A stretch of DNA of 64,000 nucleotides from Limnanthes douglasii subsp. nivea (GCA_036936605.1 JAUPFV010000005.1:156117195-156181194), one strand, 5' to 3'; counted from the stretch's first letter, positions 20,981 to 33,672 are shown. Notes: generated by a model not told the origin, from the sequence alone. Numbers and translations are program-made.

Positions 20981-22017
20981 TTATTTTCTCTCCTCTTTGT
21001 CATCACCTGAGTCCTCATCAGCTTCGTCATCAGATTCGGATTCATCCGAGGAGATGATGAGTATATCATTTTGTTTCATAGTATGAAAGTGAATTTCTTC
21101 AAAAGGCACAAAACCCTATAGCTTCCCAAGAGACCGTTTAGGAAACTTTTTTTTGAACAATAGGACCATGTCTGATTTAACAAACTCTTCCCTCCGATGC
21201 ATAGATTTCAAGACCCACTCAACATACTCGTTCCTTACAGCGGCTATGTCTTGGGCTTTTGTCTCTTTCAAAAGAGTAATATCATCATCCATTTTCTTGA
21301 GAAGATCGTGTAGATCTTTATCCTCCTTGGATAATTGATCATTGGCACCCTTATCATTGACCAGTTCTTTCTTCAAGGAATCAATTTATGTGGAAGTGGT
21401 AGATTGTAATTCGGTGTAACTAGCCTATTATTTTTCAAGATTGGAATGAACTTGTACCAAATCATCATTAGGGTGTTTATTTTCCTTTCCCAAAGTCTCC
21501 GCCTTACTCTTTAAGTCGTGATTGAATTTTTCAGGCCTTGATTTTCAGTTCGAAGGGAAACGATGTCGCTGGTTTGATATCTAACTTGCCTCTCCAAGTC
21601 AAGGATTGGCCTTATATAACTTGAAAATACATATCCCATAGCATCATGCTCATTGTAAAATTCAAAGTATTTGCCATCATGAGTCACGGTCTTGGCGATG
21701 GTGGTAGAGTGGGGGAAACTCTTATCAAAATATTCTTTATTAAACTAACTTAAATACAAATTTCCTATGTCAACTAAATTCATTTCGCCTTCAAAAGAAG
21801 GTTGGTTTGCAGCAGGAAACAATGAAGAGGGAAGGTCGACATGTACCTCTTCTTGGGAAGGAATTTCAGTGGGAGTACTGGAGGGAAAGACTTTGGATTA
21901 GAGTATGATCTCTGAACTAATGGCAACGTTTTTCTTCTTTCCCACTATCTATCACTACCCTCCAAACTTCTCTTTTTCCCTTTCTTTCTCTTAACCCTTG
22001 GAGAGTGTGGTGGCTCC

Positions 22018-22799
22018 TGATAAGGGAAAAGTAAAAAACAACGAATATGCCAAAGTAGTAAGTTTTATGATTCGAGAAGATGAAAAACCGTCCATTTTAA
22101 AAAATCCTTCCCCTTCTATTTATATTATTCTAAATCGTAACCCCTTTATTAAATATAAATATTTAATGGGCCACGACCGCCGTTACATTAATTAACATTA
22201 ATCTCTTTAATTATGGTCCTTGGATGTTTGATTGTTGACTCCTCCTTGATTTTCGGCCTTTAATATAGTCTATAATACTAACTTTGTTCGTCGTTTGTCG
22301 TCGTAACGGTTAATCTCACAAGTCGCAGTGCGGGGCGTCGTTCGTGGTTCTACCCGGTGAGAACCGAGGATGTCCTTACTCAGGCCGTCTTGTGCGCTCA
22401 GGCCAGGTCTGATGTCAGTTCGCTTTCGGCTGAGAGACATTGCACATCGCATCCCTCGAGTGTGCTTGCCTTTGATCGTGCTTCACTTGATTATGGTCGG
22501 GCGCGGATAGATCTTCAACTGGCTTTGGCCGAGCGAGCGTGGTTTTAATCGAGGTATGCTCGACGTGATTTCGAGGCGCTCTGCAATGTATCTCTTCTGC
22601 TCGGATTGTGTGGCTCTTCTGCTATGATTGATTGTATTTTCCTCATTTAAATCCTTTTCTGCTCTTCCTACTTTATGCAGCCCTGCTCAGATTCAAACTG
22701 CCCTGCTTTGCTGGTCTGAGTCTTGCTCTACTCTCCTTTCTCTCCACTTGGTTTGATGTGTATTCTTTATATTGGTTTTGGGTGCCTAGTCTCTTATCA
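22018..22799 (-). mobile_element. Putative solo LTR inserted in the E2 antisense gene
   Basis: The 782-bp segment separates two parts of the antisense gene that adjoin in E1 and E3. On the minus strand it starts TGATAAG and ends CTTATCA, a 7-bp inverted terminus containing TG...CA, with a TATAAATAGAAGG promoter-like box about 120 bases before its end. It is more GC-rich than its surroundings and has no coding capacity. I could not find a matching target duplication (GCTCC versus CGTAG), so a small non-autonomous DNA element remains possible. Confidence 0.5.
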
Positions 22800-23201
22800 C
22801 GTAGCCTCACCTATAGTCACCTCAATAACATCCAACAATGCAGTATCAATCTCTCGTCTTGAGCCAACTACCCACATCGGGAAGCCCTTGAGAAGGATCG
22901 CCACCCTTTTTTTTTCTTAATTTAGTCAAGATGGCTAGGAGCCTTGTTCGTAGATGGTAAATAAAGCTTATCATTTTTTTTCCTCTGTCATTTTGAAGAT
23001 CTCAGCAGCTTCAGAAGGACTGGTAAACTGTTCCCACGAGAGCTCCCTGGTTGAGCTTGTTGTCCACAAATGGGCCATCACCATGTTTGCTGCTGTAAAA
23101 CAAATGTGGAAACTAGTTCCCCAATTCTCTATTGCCTACCGATTCATCTTTGTAAAATTCGTTCATCCTTCCTCAAATTTCTGAGAACATCTTTGAAAAC
23201 G

Positions 23202-23317
23202 CTGAAAGATAAATCTAGTGTGAAGTTTCATATGAACATTCGATGTATAATTTAATATCAACCTCTGATGTGAGGTTAAATATTAATACACAATAAATAA
23301 ATTCTTAAAGTATTTAC
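23202..23317 (-). other. Intron of the E2 antisense gene
   Basis: 116 bp, donor GTAAAT after TGG AAA AAC TCA G, acceptor TCTTTCAG. Phase 1 at the same codon as in E1, E3 and E4. Confidence 0.75.
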
Positions 23318-24964
23318 CTGAGTTTTTCCAGTATCTGGTCAGAAAACTTGGATTTTCCTTGGCTCTAATTTTCTTACCACTTTCCCAAGCACTATTGATG
23401 CAGAGGAATTGAGTCATCCAAGGCTTGTTAGCTTCTAGCAGGTTATCAACAACTTTATAATTCTTCTCCATATTGAAATAATAGAAGGGGTTATGATGAT
23501 TCTGATGTAAACTAGCCACAGTAGCAAAATGCTTCATATGCATCAGAATTTTAGGAAGCGTTGAATCTATGATGCTGACTAGCAATATATACCAAGCATT
23601 GGGACTTAGCTGACTTGGGCATAACTTCACCAAATGGAAGTATCTCACAATCTTTGGGTCCAAAGGGAACTGAAGGCCCCAATTGAGCACTTCGGTATAT
23701 ACCACTAGTTCCCCGATTTTACTATCCATCGGAGTCTCATCTGGGATAGAAATCCTCACTCTAACAGAATCTGGAAAACCCTATTTTTCTAGATTCTGTC
23801 CAATTCAGTTATATGGGTATACACGTAGGAGATTTTTTAAAGTGCCAATAGATACTTAACGTTAACCATGGAGAAGGTGGGCCCCACTCTCCCTACAAGA
23901 GACTCCAGAAGCGGTTCGGAGTCTGACGGTCTGACTTTTTATTTCTTTTCATGAACTACACTAGTGTCATCGGTTTGACCGAATATCTCAAATTGAGTGT
24001 TATTACCTGTGTCATCCATCTTTTAATACATTATTTATGGTAGATTGTCAGCCAACTTGGGGACAATATCCTCTTTTTCTATATGAGAAGAATTGGTGGG
24101 TAAAATTGGTGGATCTGCATCTAAAGTAGGCAACAGTGGAGGATATACCATTGTAGAACCTTCAATGGGTTATTTATATATCCATGGAAGAGAATGTTAC
24201 ATTTTTTGCTTTTGAAATCCAGATAATCCTTTGAGGTGCATTTTCCCCGACATCCGACCCCATAGAAATAAAAGGAGATGGAGCTCTACGAGTAGTACCG
24301 GTTTTATTTTTTGTGAAAGTTTTTCAATTAACTGAATAGGTGGTACAAGACTTGTTAAAGATGGAGCAAGAGACTTTCTTATGGAAACTACTGATGGTCT
24401 ATGAGATGACGAACTTTTGTCCGGTTCTGGTATCTCTTGTATGATCAGTCCACCAGGAGAAACAGGTAGTTCGACAATGATCCTAACCTTTCTTTTCTTT
24501 TTCTCTAACTCACACAGGTTAAGCCAACGTCCTTTGATTAAGGCAGTTCTTGTAGTGAACATAAAAATCTTGAGAAATATTAGAAAAGTTGAAAACTTGT
24601 GATCATTCAAGGTTTCTCTCTGTAGAAGTAAAATTTGAAAATTTTGTACTCTAGAAATAGAAACATTAAAACAAATAACACTTATATGGTTGAAGGATCT
24701 ACTTGAGTGTTTTACCTAGGGAAGATAAATCGGTTGAATTATGATTAAAGGCTACTAATTATAGCCTCGTCAATTTTTAAAGTTTAGGTGTAAGTACCTA
24801 GGAAAAAAATAAGTAGTGGGTCCAATTAGAAATTGACACGTGTAACAGAGAACTAATTAAAAAGTTGCAACCTCTGAGCTGTTTGATCGACTCTTCAGAT
24901 TTACTTCGAATGCAGATCAGACATTATATACCATGGTTAGCTCTTCCAAATATTTTTTGAAAGA

Positions 24965-24975
24965 ACTAAGGGGGC
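24965..24975 (+). other. E2 polypurine tract
   Basis: AACTAAGGGGG before CCATT and TGATCG. E4 has the matching GAACTAAGGGGGTTAC (minus strand, 57734-57750). Confidence 0.65.
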
Positions 24976-24980
24976 CATTT

Positions 24981-25350
24981 GATCGTATTAGATATAGTTG
25001 GGAGTATTTCATAGTGATTCTTATTTATCTGATGGAAAATATGGACATAATATTTAATGACTAAGCAACAACCTGAGTAGGTCAATGACTCAGCTATGTT
25101 CTAGTACATCGAAGTATGGTACTGTGAGCTCATATAATGGACCAAATACTAAGATTCGACTCGAAATACCCATAAGTATCTTAAAATAGTATAAATACCC
25201 CAACCAACTTCACTTATAGGGTTGAACTTTTTTCTAAAAAACTATTAAATACAAGAATACTCCTTCTCTCACTATTCTCTACAAACGTATTTAATATCAA
25301 CCATCTGTCTTTCATTTTTACCTTTAACCAGATTTTTCTATCATCAAGTA
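24981..25350 (+). repeat. E2 3' LTR
   Basis: It starts TGATCG after the polypurine tract. From 25058 it matches the 5' LTR, with TATAAATA at 25190-25197, and ends near TCATCA. The first 75 or so bases have no partner on the left, so either the 5' LTR is truncated or the start is at 25058. Confidence 0.7.
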
Positions 25351-26490
25351 TAATGCCTTTTGAAAGTGAAAGTGAAAATTTGTTTATAATTTCCATAGAG
25401 ATAAAACACTCGATGAAGTCGGATGATGAGGAAATTAAATAAAGTTGAAGATGAATAGATAAAATTTAATTTGGAAAATTAATTATTCGCTCAAGTTAGT
25501 AAAATAAAAGATAAGTTTGGTTGGAGTTTGTTCATCATATAAGCTCTTCTGTACGGATTTGTCGCCGATAACTGATAGTTTCGGCCGGATAATAACGGTA
25601 TAAAACCCAAAAAAATAGAGACTTGTAAATGGGGCTTGAAAAAATAAGAATAAAGACGAAGACTAGAAAGAGCTATAATTTTTTTGATTTTGATCGTTTT
25701 TTAACCAGATCATTAAATAAAGGCGCGAACAAAAAAAACTAAAACAATATTTTAAGATATTCGTGTAATTTTTATTTCGTTGTGCCAGCTGGCATATGCA
25801 ATTTGTTTGGGCTTGTAAATGGGTTCTTATTATATGATTGGTATAGTTTTGTTTTGAGTGTTTTAGATTTTTACTGAAAGTTTGAATTTGAACTTTAGCT
25901 TGTTTAATTTTTTTTGGATATATTCCTCTTTGATTAAAAAACATATAAGTTGAAAAGGAATGGTCGAATAAATAGTTGGTTGTTACTTAATATAAATGCA
26001 AACCAAAAATTTATAAGGGGATACTGTCATGTTTAACTACGTTCAAAAGAATATTTTTCTTAACTAAGAACTTTTTGTTAAACTTAAGAACCAAATTCAA
26101 AGGTTTTACAAAATTGAGGATTAAAGATAATATTACAAATTCTAAAAACTAGAGCGTCAATTCGTTGAAATTTTTTCCTTCCATTAGATTTTGAATTTGG
26201 TCAGAATTGAGTAAAGAGAAAGAATGATTCTTCATCTCGAATAAATTTCTGATTATAGGGAATGACCACCGGAACGATTCAGATCCATTATCAAGATTCA
26301 TCATCAAGCATTCTCTCCAATGATTAGAAATCTTTCTCTAAGACCCATGATTTCTGATTAAGATGCCTCCAGATTCAACCATGTAGCTCGACTCTGTATT
26401 CCGATAAGAAGACCTCATTTAAATTTCAGTGCCATGAACTCTTTATTCCTGAGTAAAACCTGAAAGACAAGAAGTACAAGAGAAAGACAA
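25351..26490. other. Non-coding AT-rich flank
   Basis: No gene is seen. The first 90 bases could encode the continuation of the LINE-A RNase H (MPFESESENLFIISIEIKHS), which would fit E2 having inserted there. The rest holds only low-complexity open frames. The right part is probably the 3' untranslated region of LINE-B, whose tail and target duplication I could not locate. Confidence 0.4.
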
Positions 26491-26635
26491 CAATAGAGCA
26501 GTGAAACTAAAGAATGATTCTAATCCGGATTTGGGTTAATATAACCAAACTTTAGGTTTTCTAAAAGAACAATAGCCAAAAAAAATTGGGGCTCGGAAAT
26601 GAGAAAAGCTAAGATTTTCCAGTGCATCTCAAAGT

Positions 26636-27000
26636 CTATTTTTCAAGCCAGTCTGCGGCTTGATTTTGGACTCTGGATATGTACTTAATAGTCATAAACG
26701 ACACAATTAATTTTCTGTAAATCGTAACTAAATGGTTTAGATACCAAGGCGTTTTTCCTTCAGTCAGAAGTTTGATTCAATATCCACATTTGTGCAATTA
26801 TTAATCTTGCAGATTAAAAGACCTTCAAGTAATCCTCTCGCTTCTGCCATAAAAGGAGATCGATTGCCAAATGTATTGCCAGAACCTTCAATGATTTCTC
26901 TATTGTTATTTCTAATCACCATACCTCCATTGGACTCCCCGTTTCGAAGACAGACAACATCGATGTTCATCTTCATTCTACCATTATCAGGAGCAATTCA
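26636..27000 (-). pseudogene. LINE-B RNase H domain
   Basis: C-terminal RNase H: MNIDVVCLRNGESNGGMVIR (Asp in strand 1), GNRSPFMAEARGLLEGLLIC (Glu), DIESN (Asp), and after a frameshift ISRVQNQAADWLEK before the stop at 26636-26638. In LINE-C the same positions read MDGAC, ECRSLLEGL, DMKSD and QNQASDWIAK. Confidence 0.85.
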
Positions 27001-28408
27001 TTTGAGGTATACTATTTTTTTTCCAATTTAATGGTAGAATAATTGAACCAACTTCTATTGCATTAGTCAAGTGTTTTCTAGTTAAAATGTTAGAAGTTTC
27101 GAAACCAACTATAATTCTATTAATAACATTGATAGAAGAAGAGGTTGAGTCGCAAACTCCTTTAAACTTAGATTTATTACTATTCTGTCATATCACCAAG
27201 CAGATAGTTGAAGGTATAACATAAGTAATATGAACTTTATTTTTAGAAAACCAAAACCAGTTTCTAATGACATGAGTTAAAACCATGTATCTTTCAATTT
27301 TAATGTTGAACAAACCACCAAAATTCTTCCAACTTTGCCATGAATAATTGCAGTTCACAAAAAAATGATTAGTGTCTTCACAGTTTTTTCAAAATTGACA
27401 TTTAGATGCTAGGATTAAATGTATTTTTTGCATTATTGAATAAGTTGGAATGTAATTCTTAATGAGTTTCCATAACAGAAAGGAAAACTTCCTGTGAGAT
27501 AAGGCATTACAAATTTTCTTGTATAGGCTTGACTCATTGTAATGCTGCCTTATGTTATTCCAAATCTACTTAGTATTGAAGTTGAGGTTATGGAAAAGTT
27601 TCCATATTATCATATCCTTATCCTTCTTATTAATGTTGATGTTATACTGCTTTATTTGATTAATTATATTATCAGTTAGCAAGTCTTCCATTGTATCAAT
27701 ATCCCAAGAGTTGTTCTTCTAAAAAGTGTTAACTTTACCTTTCAAGAACCAGTTATTGTTTCCATTATTGTTATAGTCAATAATAGGAGCGTGATTGTGT
27801 CATTCATCCAGCCGAAATTCCATCTCTCATCTTCCAAGAATCCATCTAATATTACTTTCAACTCAGTCCTTTACAGCTCAAATTATTTTCCATATTAGTG
27901 AACTAGACTTATGAAAATTAGTTTTTAATGGATGCACCTTGTTACTATATAAATTATGCATAATGTTAGCCCATAAGCTATCATTTTTTTGAAAAGAAAC
28001 CAGAGCTTTTGAGAAAATGTGTTCTGAATATCAGAGAGCTTTCTGATATTTAGTCCACCTTTCTCAAAAGGCCTGCAAATAGATGACCATGATGACCAAT
28101 AAATATTATGTTCAGTATATTTAGATCTTCATAAAAACTTATTATATATTTTCTCAAGTATTATGATTATGTAGTTAGGAATTAAACTATTTTGCATTCA
28201 ATAACATGGAATGGACATAAGAACAGAGGAGATTAGAGTGAGTCTTACCCAATAAGATAAGTGTTTGCTATCCCATTCAGATATTTTAGCATTAACTTTA
28301 TCCAGAATTGTCCTAAATTTTCTGGATTTTTTGTTGTTGCTTAGCGTTATTCCCATGTAACCAGTTGGAAGATTTTTTACTGTGAAACCTGTCTGGCATT
28401 CAAGGTAA

Positions 28409-29520
28409 TTAATTATGCTTTACTAGAAGTCTTGTTGAAGTGATTATCTTTGTCTTCTCTTTGTTTATTGCTTGACCAGATACCTCTTGATAGTTATCTA
28501 GGAAGCTGTTTAAACTTTCAATTGAAGATTTTAAACTATTAGTGAAGACCAGAATATCATCAGCAAAAGCTAGACAGGGGACTAGGTATTCAGTTCTAGT
28601 TGCATACTGCATTTTTTTGTTGGAACTAAATAAGTTATATAGTCCCATAGTCATGACTTTTTCCCCAATTATGAAGAGGCTTGGGGACAAGAGATCACAT
28701 TGCCTTAAGCCTTTTTTAGGGTTGAAGTAACCAATGGCATCCCCGTTGATAATCATAAATATATTAAAATCCTTTATTAGTTTGTTAATTAAGTTTACGA
28801 ATTAATTAGAAAATCCAAATAAAGTAGGAACTTTAGTTACAAATGAATGAGACATTCTGTCAAAATCTTTTCACATGTCGAATTGTATCATTATGTTCCC
28901 TGATTTTGGCTTTCTATTGAGATCGTAATTAATTCCTTAGCTATTAGGATGTTCTCATGAATAGAAATTTCTTTTACAAAGACACCTTGCGTATTGAAGA
29001 TGATGTTAGGCAGAATTCTAGCTAATATAGAGTTTATAAGCTTGGACAAGATTCTATTTATCATAGAACAAAGACCAGTTGGTATGTTGATATTCTAGTA
29101 AGAAGGATTAGTAGTCTTTAGAATTAAGTAAAAACCAGTAGCAAAGATACCTTTGGGAATGCTATGATCATTAAGGTAAGAATTGATAGCTAAACACATA
29201 TCAACCTTTATTATTTTCCAGCATACTTTATAAAAGAAAATGTTGTGCCCGTCAATCCCTGCAGCACTTGATAGGTTCATGTTATTGATTATATTCCAAA
29301 TCTCATCTTCAAAAGTAGGCTTCATAAGGGAGTTATGTTCCTCATTAGTAACCAAATTAGAGATGTTGTCAAATATTTTATCTTGCATCTTATCAACCTC
29401 ATCTTCAATGTTGTTGTAAGGGAAGCTAGTAAGAATATTTTTAAAATAACATTCATCAGACTTTCCAATAGCTTCAAAGTCTAGTATCCAGTTGTTTCCC
29501 TCCTTGATGCTATTGATCAT
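28409..29520 (-). pseudogene. LINE-B reverse transcriptase
   Basis: N-terminal RT region at 29520-29095 (LSSAAGIDGHNIFFYKVCW, YLNDHSIPKGIFATGF), degraded middle with a Lys-rich motif near 28870, and the active-site half at 28756-28409. That half has GYFNPKKGLRQCDLLSPSLF and the catalytic FADD in CLAFADDILVFTN, followed by VSGQAINKEKTK. Several stops, one separating the two halves. Confidence 0.88.
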
Positions 29521-29959
29521 ATTTTTCTTTCTTTTTTTAGAAACGTAAGCACGATAAGCCTATGTATTACGGTTTCCATCTCTTAACCAGTTGTTATAAC
29601 ATTTTTTCTCAAAACGTCCTCTTCAATTCTCAAAGCTTAAATGTGGAGACTATTCGCTTTGTCTAAAGCAACTTTGGTGTCAATACTTTAAACATTCTCA
29701 AAATGTTTGGTGCAACATCTTCATCTTCTTAACATTCTCTTCATTGTCCTTGACATTGTTGAAAATATTACCAAAATGGTTGACGTTCCAATCCCTTAAA
29801 CAATTTCTGAGCCTTCTCAAGTTGAACCAGAAAATTTGATTATGGTAGCCATAAATTTTGAGACTTCAATTCTGTTCATAGACACTTAGGAAATTTTCAT
29901 TATTAGTCCACATACTCATGAATTAATTTTTTTTTGTTATATCAATTATTTAAGATATT

Positions 29960-30648
29960 AGTAAAAGCAATAATTAGAAGAGGAGCATGGTCAGAACAAG
30001 AACCTAAGTTTTTTTGAAAATGTCAAACCAATTGTTGTTGAACATTGCTCAATCTAACCTTTTCCATTTTGTGTTTCTGTTCCAGGTGAATCTTGAGCCA
30101 GCATACCCAGTATCTTCAAGCTGACATTCTCTTATGGTATCATTAAAGTCATCTATGATATTTTGACACAAAGTAATGCAACCAATCTGCTCTTCAGAAG
30201 AAGTAATAATATTGTAATCTCCAACAGTAAGCCATAATTTCTTTATTGAAGCCATCTTATTAAGTTGTTCCCATTCCATTCTTTGTAATCTCTAACACTT
30301 AGCATACCCAACAGTTAAATTAATACTGTTATCTAAGACAGGGCAAGTAACATCCAGATGTAAGCATTGATCATAATTGATAAGAGTATCAATGTAGGAG
30401 TCCTCCTTCCAAAAAATCCATATATTGTTAGATATGTTAGAAGTGTATTTAGTAAAATCTAGTTTAGTAATGATCTCATCCATCTTCTTAATTTTGGTCA
30501 TAGGCTCTTGAATGGATAAAATAGTTTTCTCTTTGTTGATCATTGATATCAGTCTCGTAACTGTTGAGTTGTTGTGGATACCTCTAACATTCCAACTAAG
30601 GATCTTTATCATTATCATATATAGGTTTTTAGAGTTTGTTATTCCCAT
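29960..30648 (-). pseudogene. LINE-B endonuclease domain (start of ORF2)
   Basis: APE-type endonuclease that nicks the target site. ORF2 starts around 30648-30610 with KILSWNVRGIHNNSTVTRLI. The catalytic Glu is in ILSIQEPMTK. A stop near 30290 separates it from WLTVGDYNIITSSEEQIG (GDFN-type motif) and GSRFTWNRNTKWKRLD. Confidence 0.88.
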
Positions 30649-31971
30649 AATATTTCAGAGACTTGATCACCAATTTACTAGGTTTTTCCATTTTCTTGCA
30701 GTTTTGAGTTTTCAAGTTCAAGATGACATTGAATTCAAGATCAGTGGGAGTAGATTTCAAAATTAGAGTGATATGAGTACTTTCTATATTATCTTCATCT
30801 GTGGTATTTCTTCCAGAGCAAAGATTTTCATAGTCTTGCAAGTCATTTTGTATATAACTCTGATCCAACTTCTGTAATGTTTCAATTACTTCCATATCTT
30901 CATGTGTATTAGATTCCTGAATATTTATCTTTGGATCAGTGTAATCTGTTGCATCTTTGTTGTTTGATGCAACTTTTTCTTGATTTTATTTGTTATTGTT
31001 GTCTTTTTTATCCATGCTTTGATTCTTTTAAATCACTATGGACTTGTTTTTTGGTCTGTAATTTGTTGGATGTATGATAATTCATATTCCTGTTTTGAAT
31101 TTCATTTTCCGGATTGTTGATGGGTTGAATGTATATGCCTCTGTTTTCTTTCTCTATATTCTTCTTTGTATTATTGTTTTGAGCCTTCTTGCATTCAGAG
31201 TATTTATGTCTCATATGATAACAGAATTTGTAGTATGAAGGAAGAGTTTTTAACTAACTGACAACCAACAACCCTCATTCCTACCAAATCTTATCCAAAT
31301 ATTGTGATGCAGTTTTATTTAAACATCTAATTCAATCAGAGCAAAGTATGAATTTTTATAAGCTCTGTTTTTATCAGGAATTATTAATCAATAAGGAACT
31401 CCTATGTATGCAGTAACATCATACAAGACCTTCGAGTTATATAGATATCTGGAATTTTTCTCTATCCTCACCCAAACTAAAGCAATAGGACTTTCCTTCT
31501 TTATGTTGAAATATAGCGTCCATCTCAATAGACGCATGACGAAATCACCAAAGTTCCATACATTTCAAACCTAAAAACAACTTACATCATCTTTTAGATC
31601 AAACTCAAACCATATATGGCGTGAGTCCCATATTTCCACACTATAAGATCTTTTAAACTTAAAGGAATACAAGAATTGATTCGAAGAGGATTTTTTCGGT
31701 AATCCATTTGTGAAATTTCCAATCAATATGGTTTTCAAATTATGAAATAATATATCTTTCACTTCTTTGGCATACTGGAAAGATATGTGATCCTTTTTTC
31801 TTTGATGCTTTCTGGTTTTAAAATCAGGGGAAGGGAGATTGATCATTGATTTAACTGTTTCTGCATAAGATTTCTTGAACTGGTTTTTAGTAATATCTTC
31901 AACTCTGTTTTTTGAAGAAAAAAAACTGAAAATTCTTCCTCTTCAAAAATTTGATTGTTGTAGATCTCCAT
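30629..31971 (-). pseudogene. LINE-B ORF1 (RNA-binding, zinc-knuckle protein)
   Basis: Starts at ATG 31971 (MEIYNNQIFEEEEFS). The DUF4283-like N-terminal part contains TILIGNFTNGLPKKSSSNQF. The knuckle near 31190-31240 reads YKFCYHMRHKYSEC: the first Cys of the C-x2-C-x4-H-x4-C pattern is Tyr, so zinc binding is impaired. LINE-C and LINE-D keep all four ligands. A frameshift near 31550 and stops break it. Confidence 0.75.
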
Positions 31972-32114
31972 GACATTGAGAAAGAATATCAAAGAACAGA
32001 AGAGGAGGGAAGCAGGTAATGGTTATCGATTTTTTATTCTTGGAACAGATCACCCACTAACCTAATCTCTCAAAAACCTTTTTTAAACAAAAACATTATA
32101 AATATATTTTATTT

Positions 32115-32129
32115 AAAGATATATATTAT
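32115..32129 (+). repeat. 15-bp target duplication, left of LINE-C
   Basis: AAAGATATATATTAT recurs exactly at 48110-48124 after the A-rich tail of LINE-C. This is the footprint of target-primed reverse transcription. Confidence 0.9.
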
Positions 32130-32349
32130 ATTATTTGGTACACATGAATCATCGGGAGCTTCTCCAAGAAAGGTCTCTCCTGGGTTCGATTGAGTTCCTC
32201 GTTTTGTCTACTTGGAGCGATGGGACTCGCCGGTCTTCTAGCTAGAACGAAATTAGGTCGCCTGTTAAAGCTCTTGTGGCTGAGAATTAAAGCTTCTTCC
32301 CTGCTCTGTTTTCAAATCATCCTCATCTTGATTCTGGGGTTTTTTTAAC

Positions 32350-33660
32350 ATGAATACAAATGAGGATAATGTTCTGGACAAAGAAGAGTTCACAGCTCTT
32401 CAAACGAACAAAGAATGTGCTACCGAAAAGCAAATCAAGAAATCGTACGTTGAAGTTATAAAACCTTATACTCTGTTTCTTGAGACAAAGCTTGATTTTG
32501 TTAAAGAAACAGAGGATCATATCACAATGTAGTACACTAAAGAAACGAAATAATTGCTCCTACATCAACCAAGAATCACTCTAATCGGGAAGTTTAGTAA
32601 TGGAATACCGAAAATATCATTTATGTTCATCTTCTTAAATTCCTTTAGATTTGAAGGATCTTTGAACTTCATTACTCTGGATTCGCAACATATCTTTATG
32701 GAAACATTGTTTGAAGGAGGATGTCATCGTCATTTTGTTGAAAAATGTTTGGAACATTAATGGGAAAACCTTGAGAATCCTTAGATGGTGCCCTGGATTC
32801 AACAAAAACTTTGAAAATCTGATATCCCTACTATGGGTCCGATTTGAAAAACTGCCTGAGTACAATCATCAATCATCTGATTAATGAACTTCCTTTTTCT
32901 CTAGGCACAACTTATAGATTTATCATCCCAGAAATCAATAGAGCTAGCAGTAACGCGTGTTACACTCAAATTGAAATTGATGTCCCGAAAGATTTAAAGC
33001 GTCGTATGTGGATCGGCTTTGGGGATAACGACGGATGCTGGATTAGCTTAAGCTAAAAAAATGTTCCAAGTTATTGCAATAGATGTTACCCTTTAGGTCA
33101 CAAAAGTGAAGAGTGTAAAAAATTGGTTTCAACAGACAAAGAAGATAAAGAAAGAGATAAACTAGTTGAAGATACTGTTATTGAAAAAAAAAACTGATCA
33201 GAATCAAGACTCTTCATCTAATATTCATACATCTAAGGTTAATCAGTATCAAATGTTTAGCAAAGTTTATAGAAGAAAACTAAAATCTATAATTACATAA
33301 AAGGATCAAGATGTTGATCCACAAGCTGTGAGTTCTTCTTCTAAAAACATCACCCAAACTAGAAAAAATCTTCTTGAACATGGGAGTAACTCTGCAAAAT
33401 AAGATTTAGAAATAATAGCGTGCTTCACAAGCTTGATCAAGATTACGCTCTCAGTAGACTTCAGATACATAATGATGGTAAAACTTTATCCCCACAATAA
33501 GATAATATTGGTAGCAACAATGTTTCTCCAAGAATCAGCTCCCCGGGCCCTGATTTCAACATCATTATCAGCAACAAACTCAACTCTGCAAACAAAGGCA
33601 GAAACATAAAAAAACTTACTATTAACTCTCTGCAGAATAGAGAGAAAAAACAACTAAAAT
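32350..33660 (+). pseudogene. LINE-C ORF1 (RNA-binding protein, broken)
   Basis: Begins MNTNEDNVLDKEEFTALQTN. It contains ITLIGKFSNGIPKISF and QIEIDVPKDLKRRMWIGFG, and a zinc knuckle at about 33081-33122 (CNRCYPLGHKSEEC, all four ligands present). It ends in a Ser/Asn-rich tail shortly before ORF2. A stop at 33054-33056 and earlier stops near 32530 interrupt it. In LINEs this protein coats the RNA. Confidence 0.85.
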
Positions 33661-33672
33661 ATTCATCTCATA

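Larger units (their letters stand above)
20981..24562 (-). pseudogene. E2 antisense gene (broken, interrupted by a solo LTR)
   Basis: The start at 24562 reads MFTTRTALIKGRWLNLCELE, homologous to E1 and E3. The globular domain is open at 23283-23759, with NWGLQFPLDPKIVRYFHLVK and LCPSQLSPNAWYILL. The intron lies at 23202-23317. The second exon is recognisable at about 22900-23200 (HLWTTSSTRELSWEQF, NDKLYLPSTNKAPS), then the inserted repeat at 22018-22799. The Lys-rich patch (about 21960-22017), the coiled coil and the C-terminal KSDMVLLFKKKFPKRSLGKL follow. An acidic tail rich in Asp/Glu/Ser ends at TAA 20981-20983. Numerous stops. Confidence 0.8.
4170..25350 (+). mobile_element. E2: old Ty3/gypsy Tat-lineage retrotransposon, split by E1 and a solo LTR
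   Basis: LTR-like ends at 4170-4490 and about 24981-25350 share the segment starting ACTAAGCAACAACCTGAGTA, the TATAAATA box and the pyrimidine-rich 3' part. In order: LTR, primer-binding site, gag, (E1 inserted), protease, RT, RNase H, second RNase H, integrase, spacer with conserved block and minisatellite, antisense gene, polypurine tract, LTR. Every coding part carries many stops. The 5' LTR seems to lack the first 80 or so bases that follow the polypurine tract in the 3' LTR, and I could not find a clean 5-bp target duplication (TAATG at 4165 and 25351 is a weak candidate), so the outer edges are approximate. Confidence 0.8.
26500..32085 (-). mobile_element. LINE-B: near full-length but inactive L1-type retrotransposon
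   Basis: Reads from right to left: ORF1 with zinc knuckle (31971 to 30629), then ORF2 with endonuclease (30648 to about 29960), linker, RT (29520 to 28409), a C-terminal Cys/His region, and RNase H ending at 26636. Order and domains match LINE-C at 32-48 kb, to which it is clearly related. Stops and frameshifts occur in every domain. The 5' end lies about 45 bases from the 5' target duplication of LINE-C, so the two LINEs stand head to head. Confidence 0.88.

Noticed and set aside
22270..22560. GC-rich open frames in the solo LTR region
   Set aside because: Short, on both strands, no domain, and located in a segment with LTR-like ends and promoter.
25663..25944. A 93-codon minus-strand open frame
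   Set aside because: Low-complexity sequence in AT-rich DNA with no homologue in the window and no promoter or domain.
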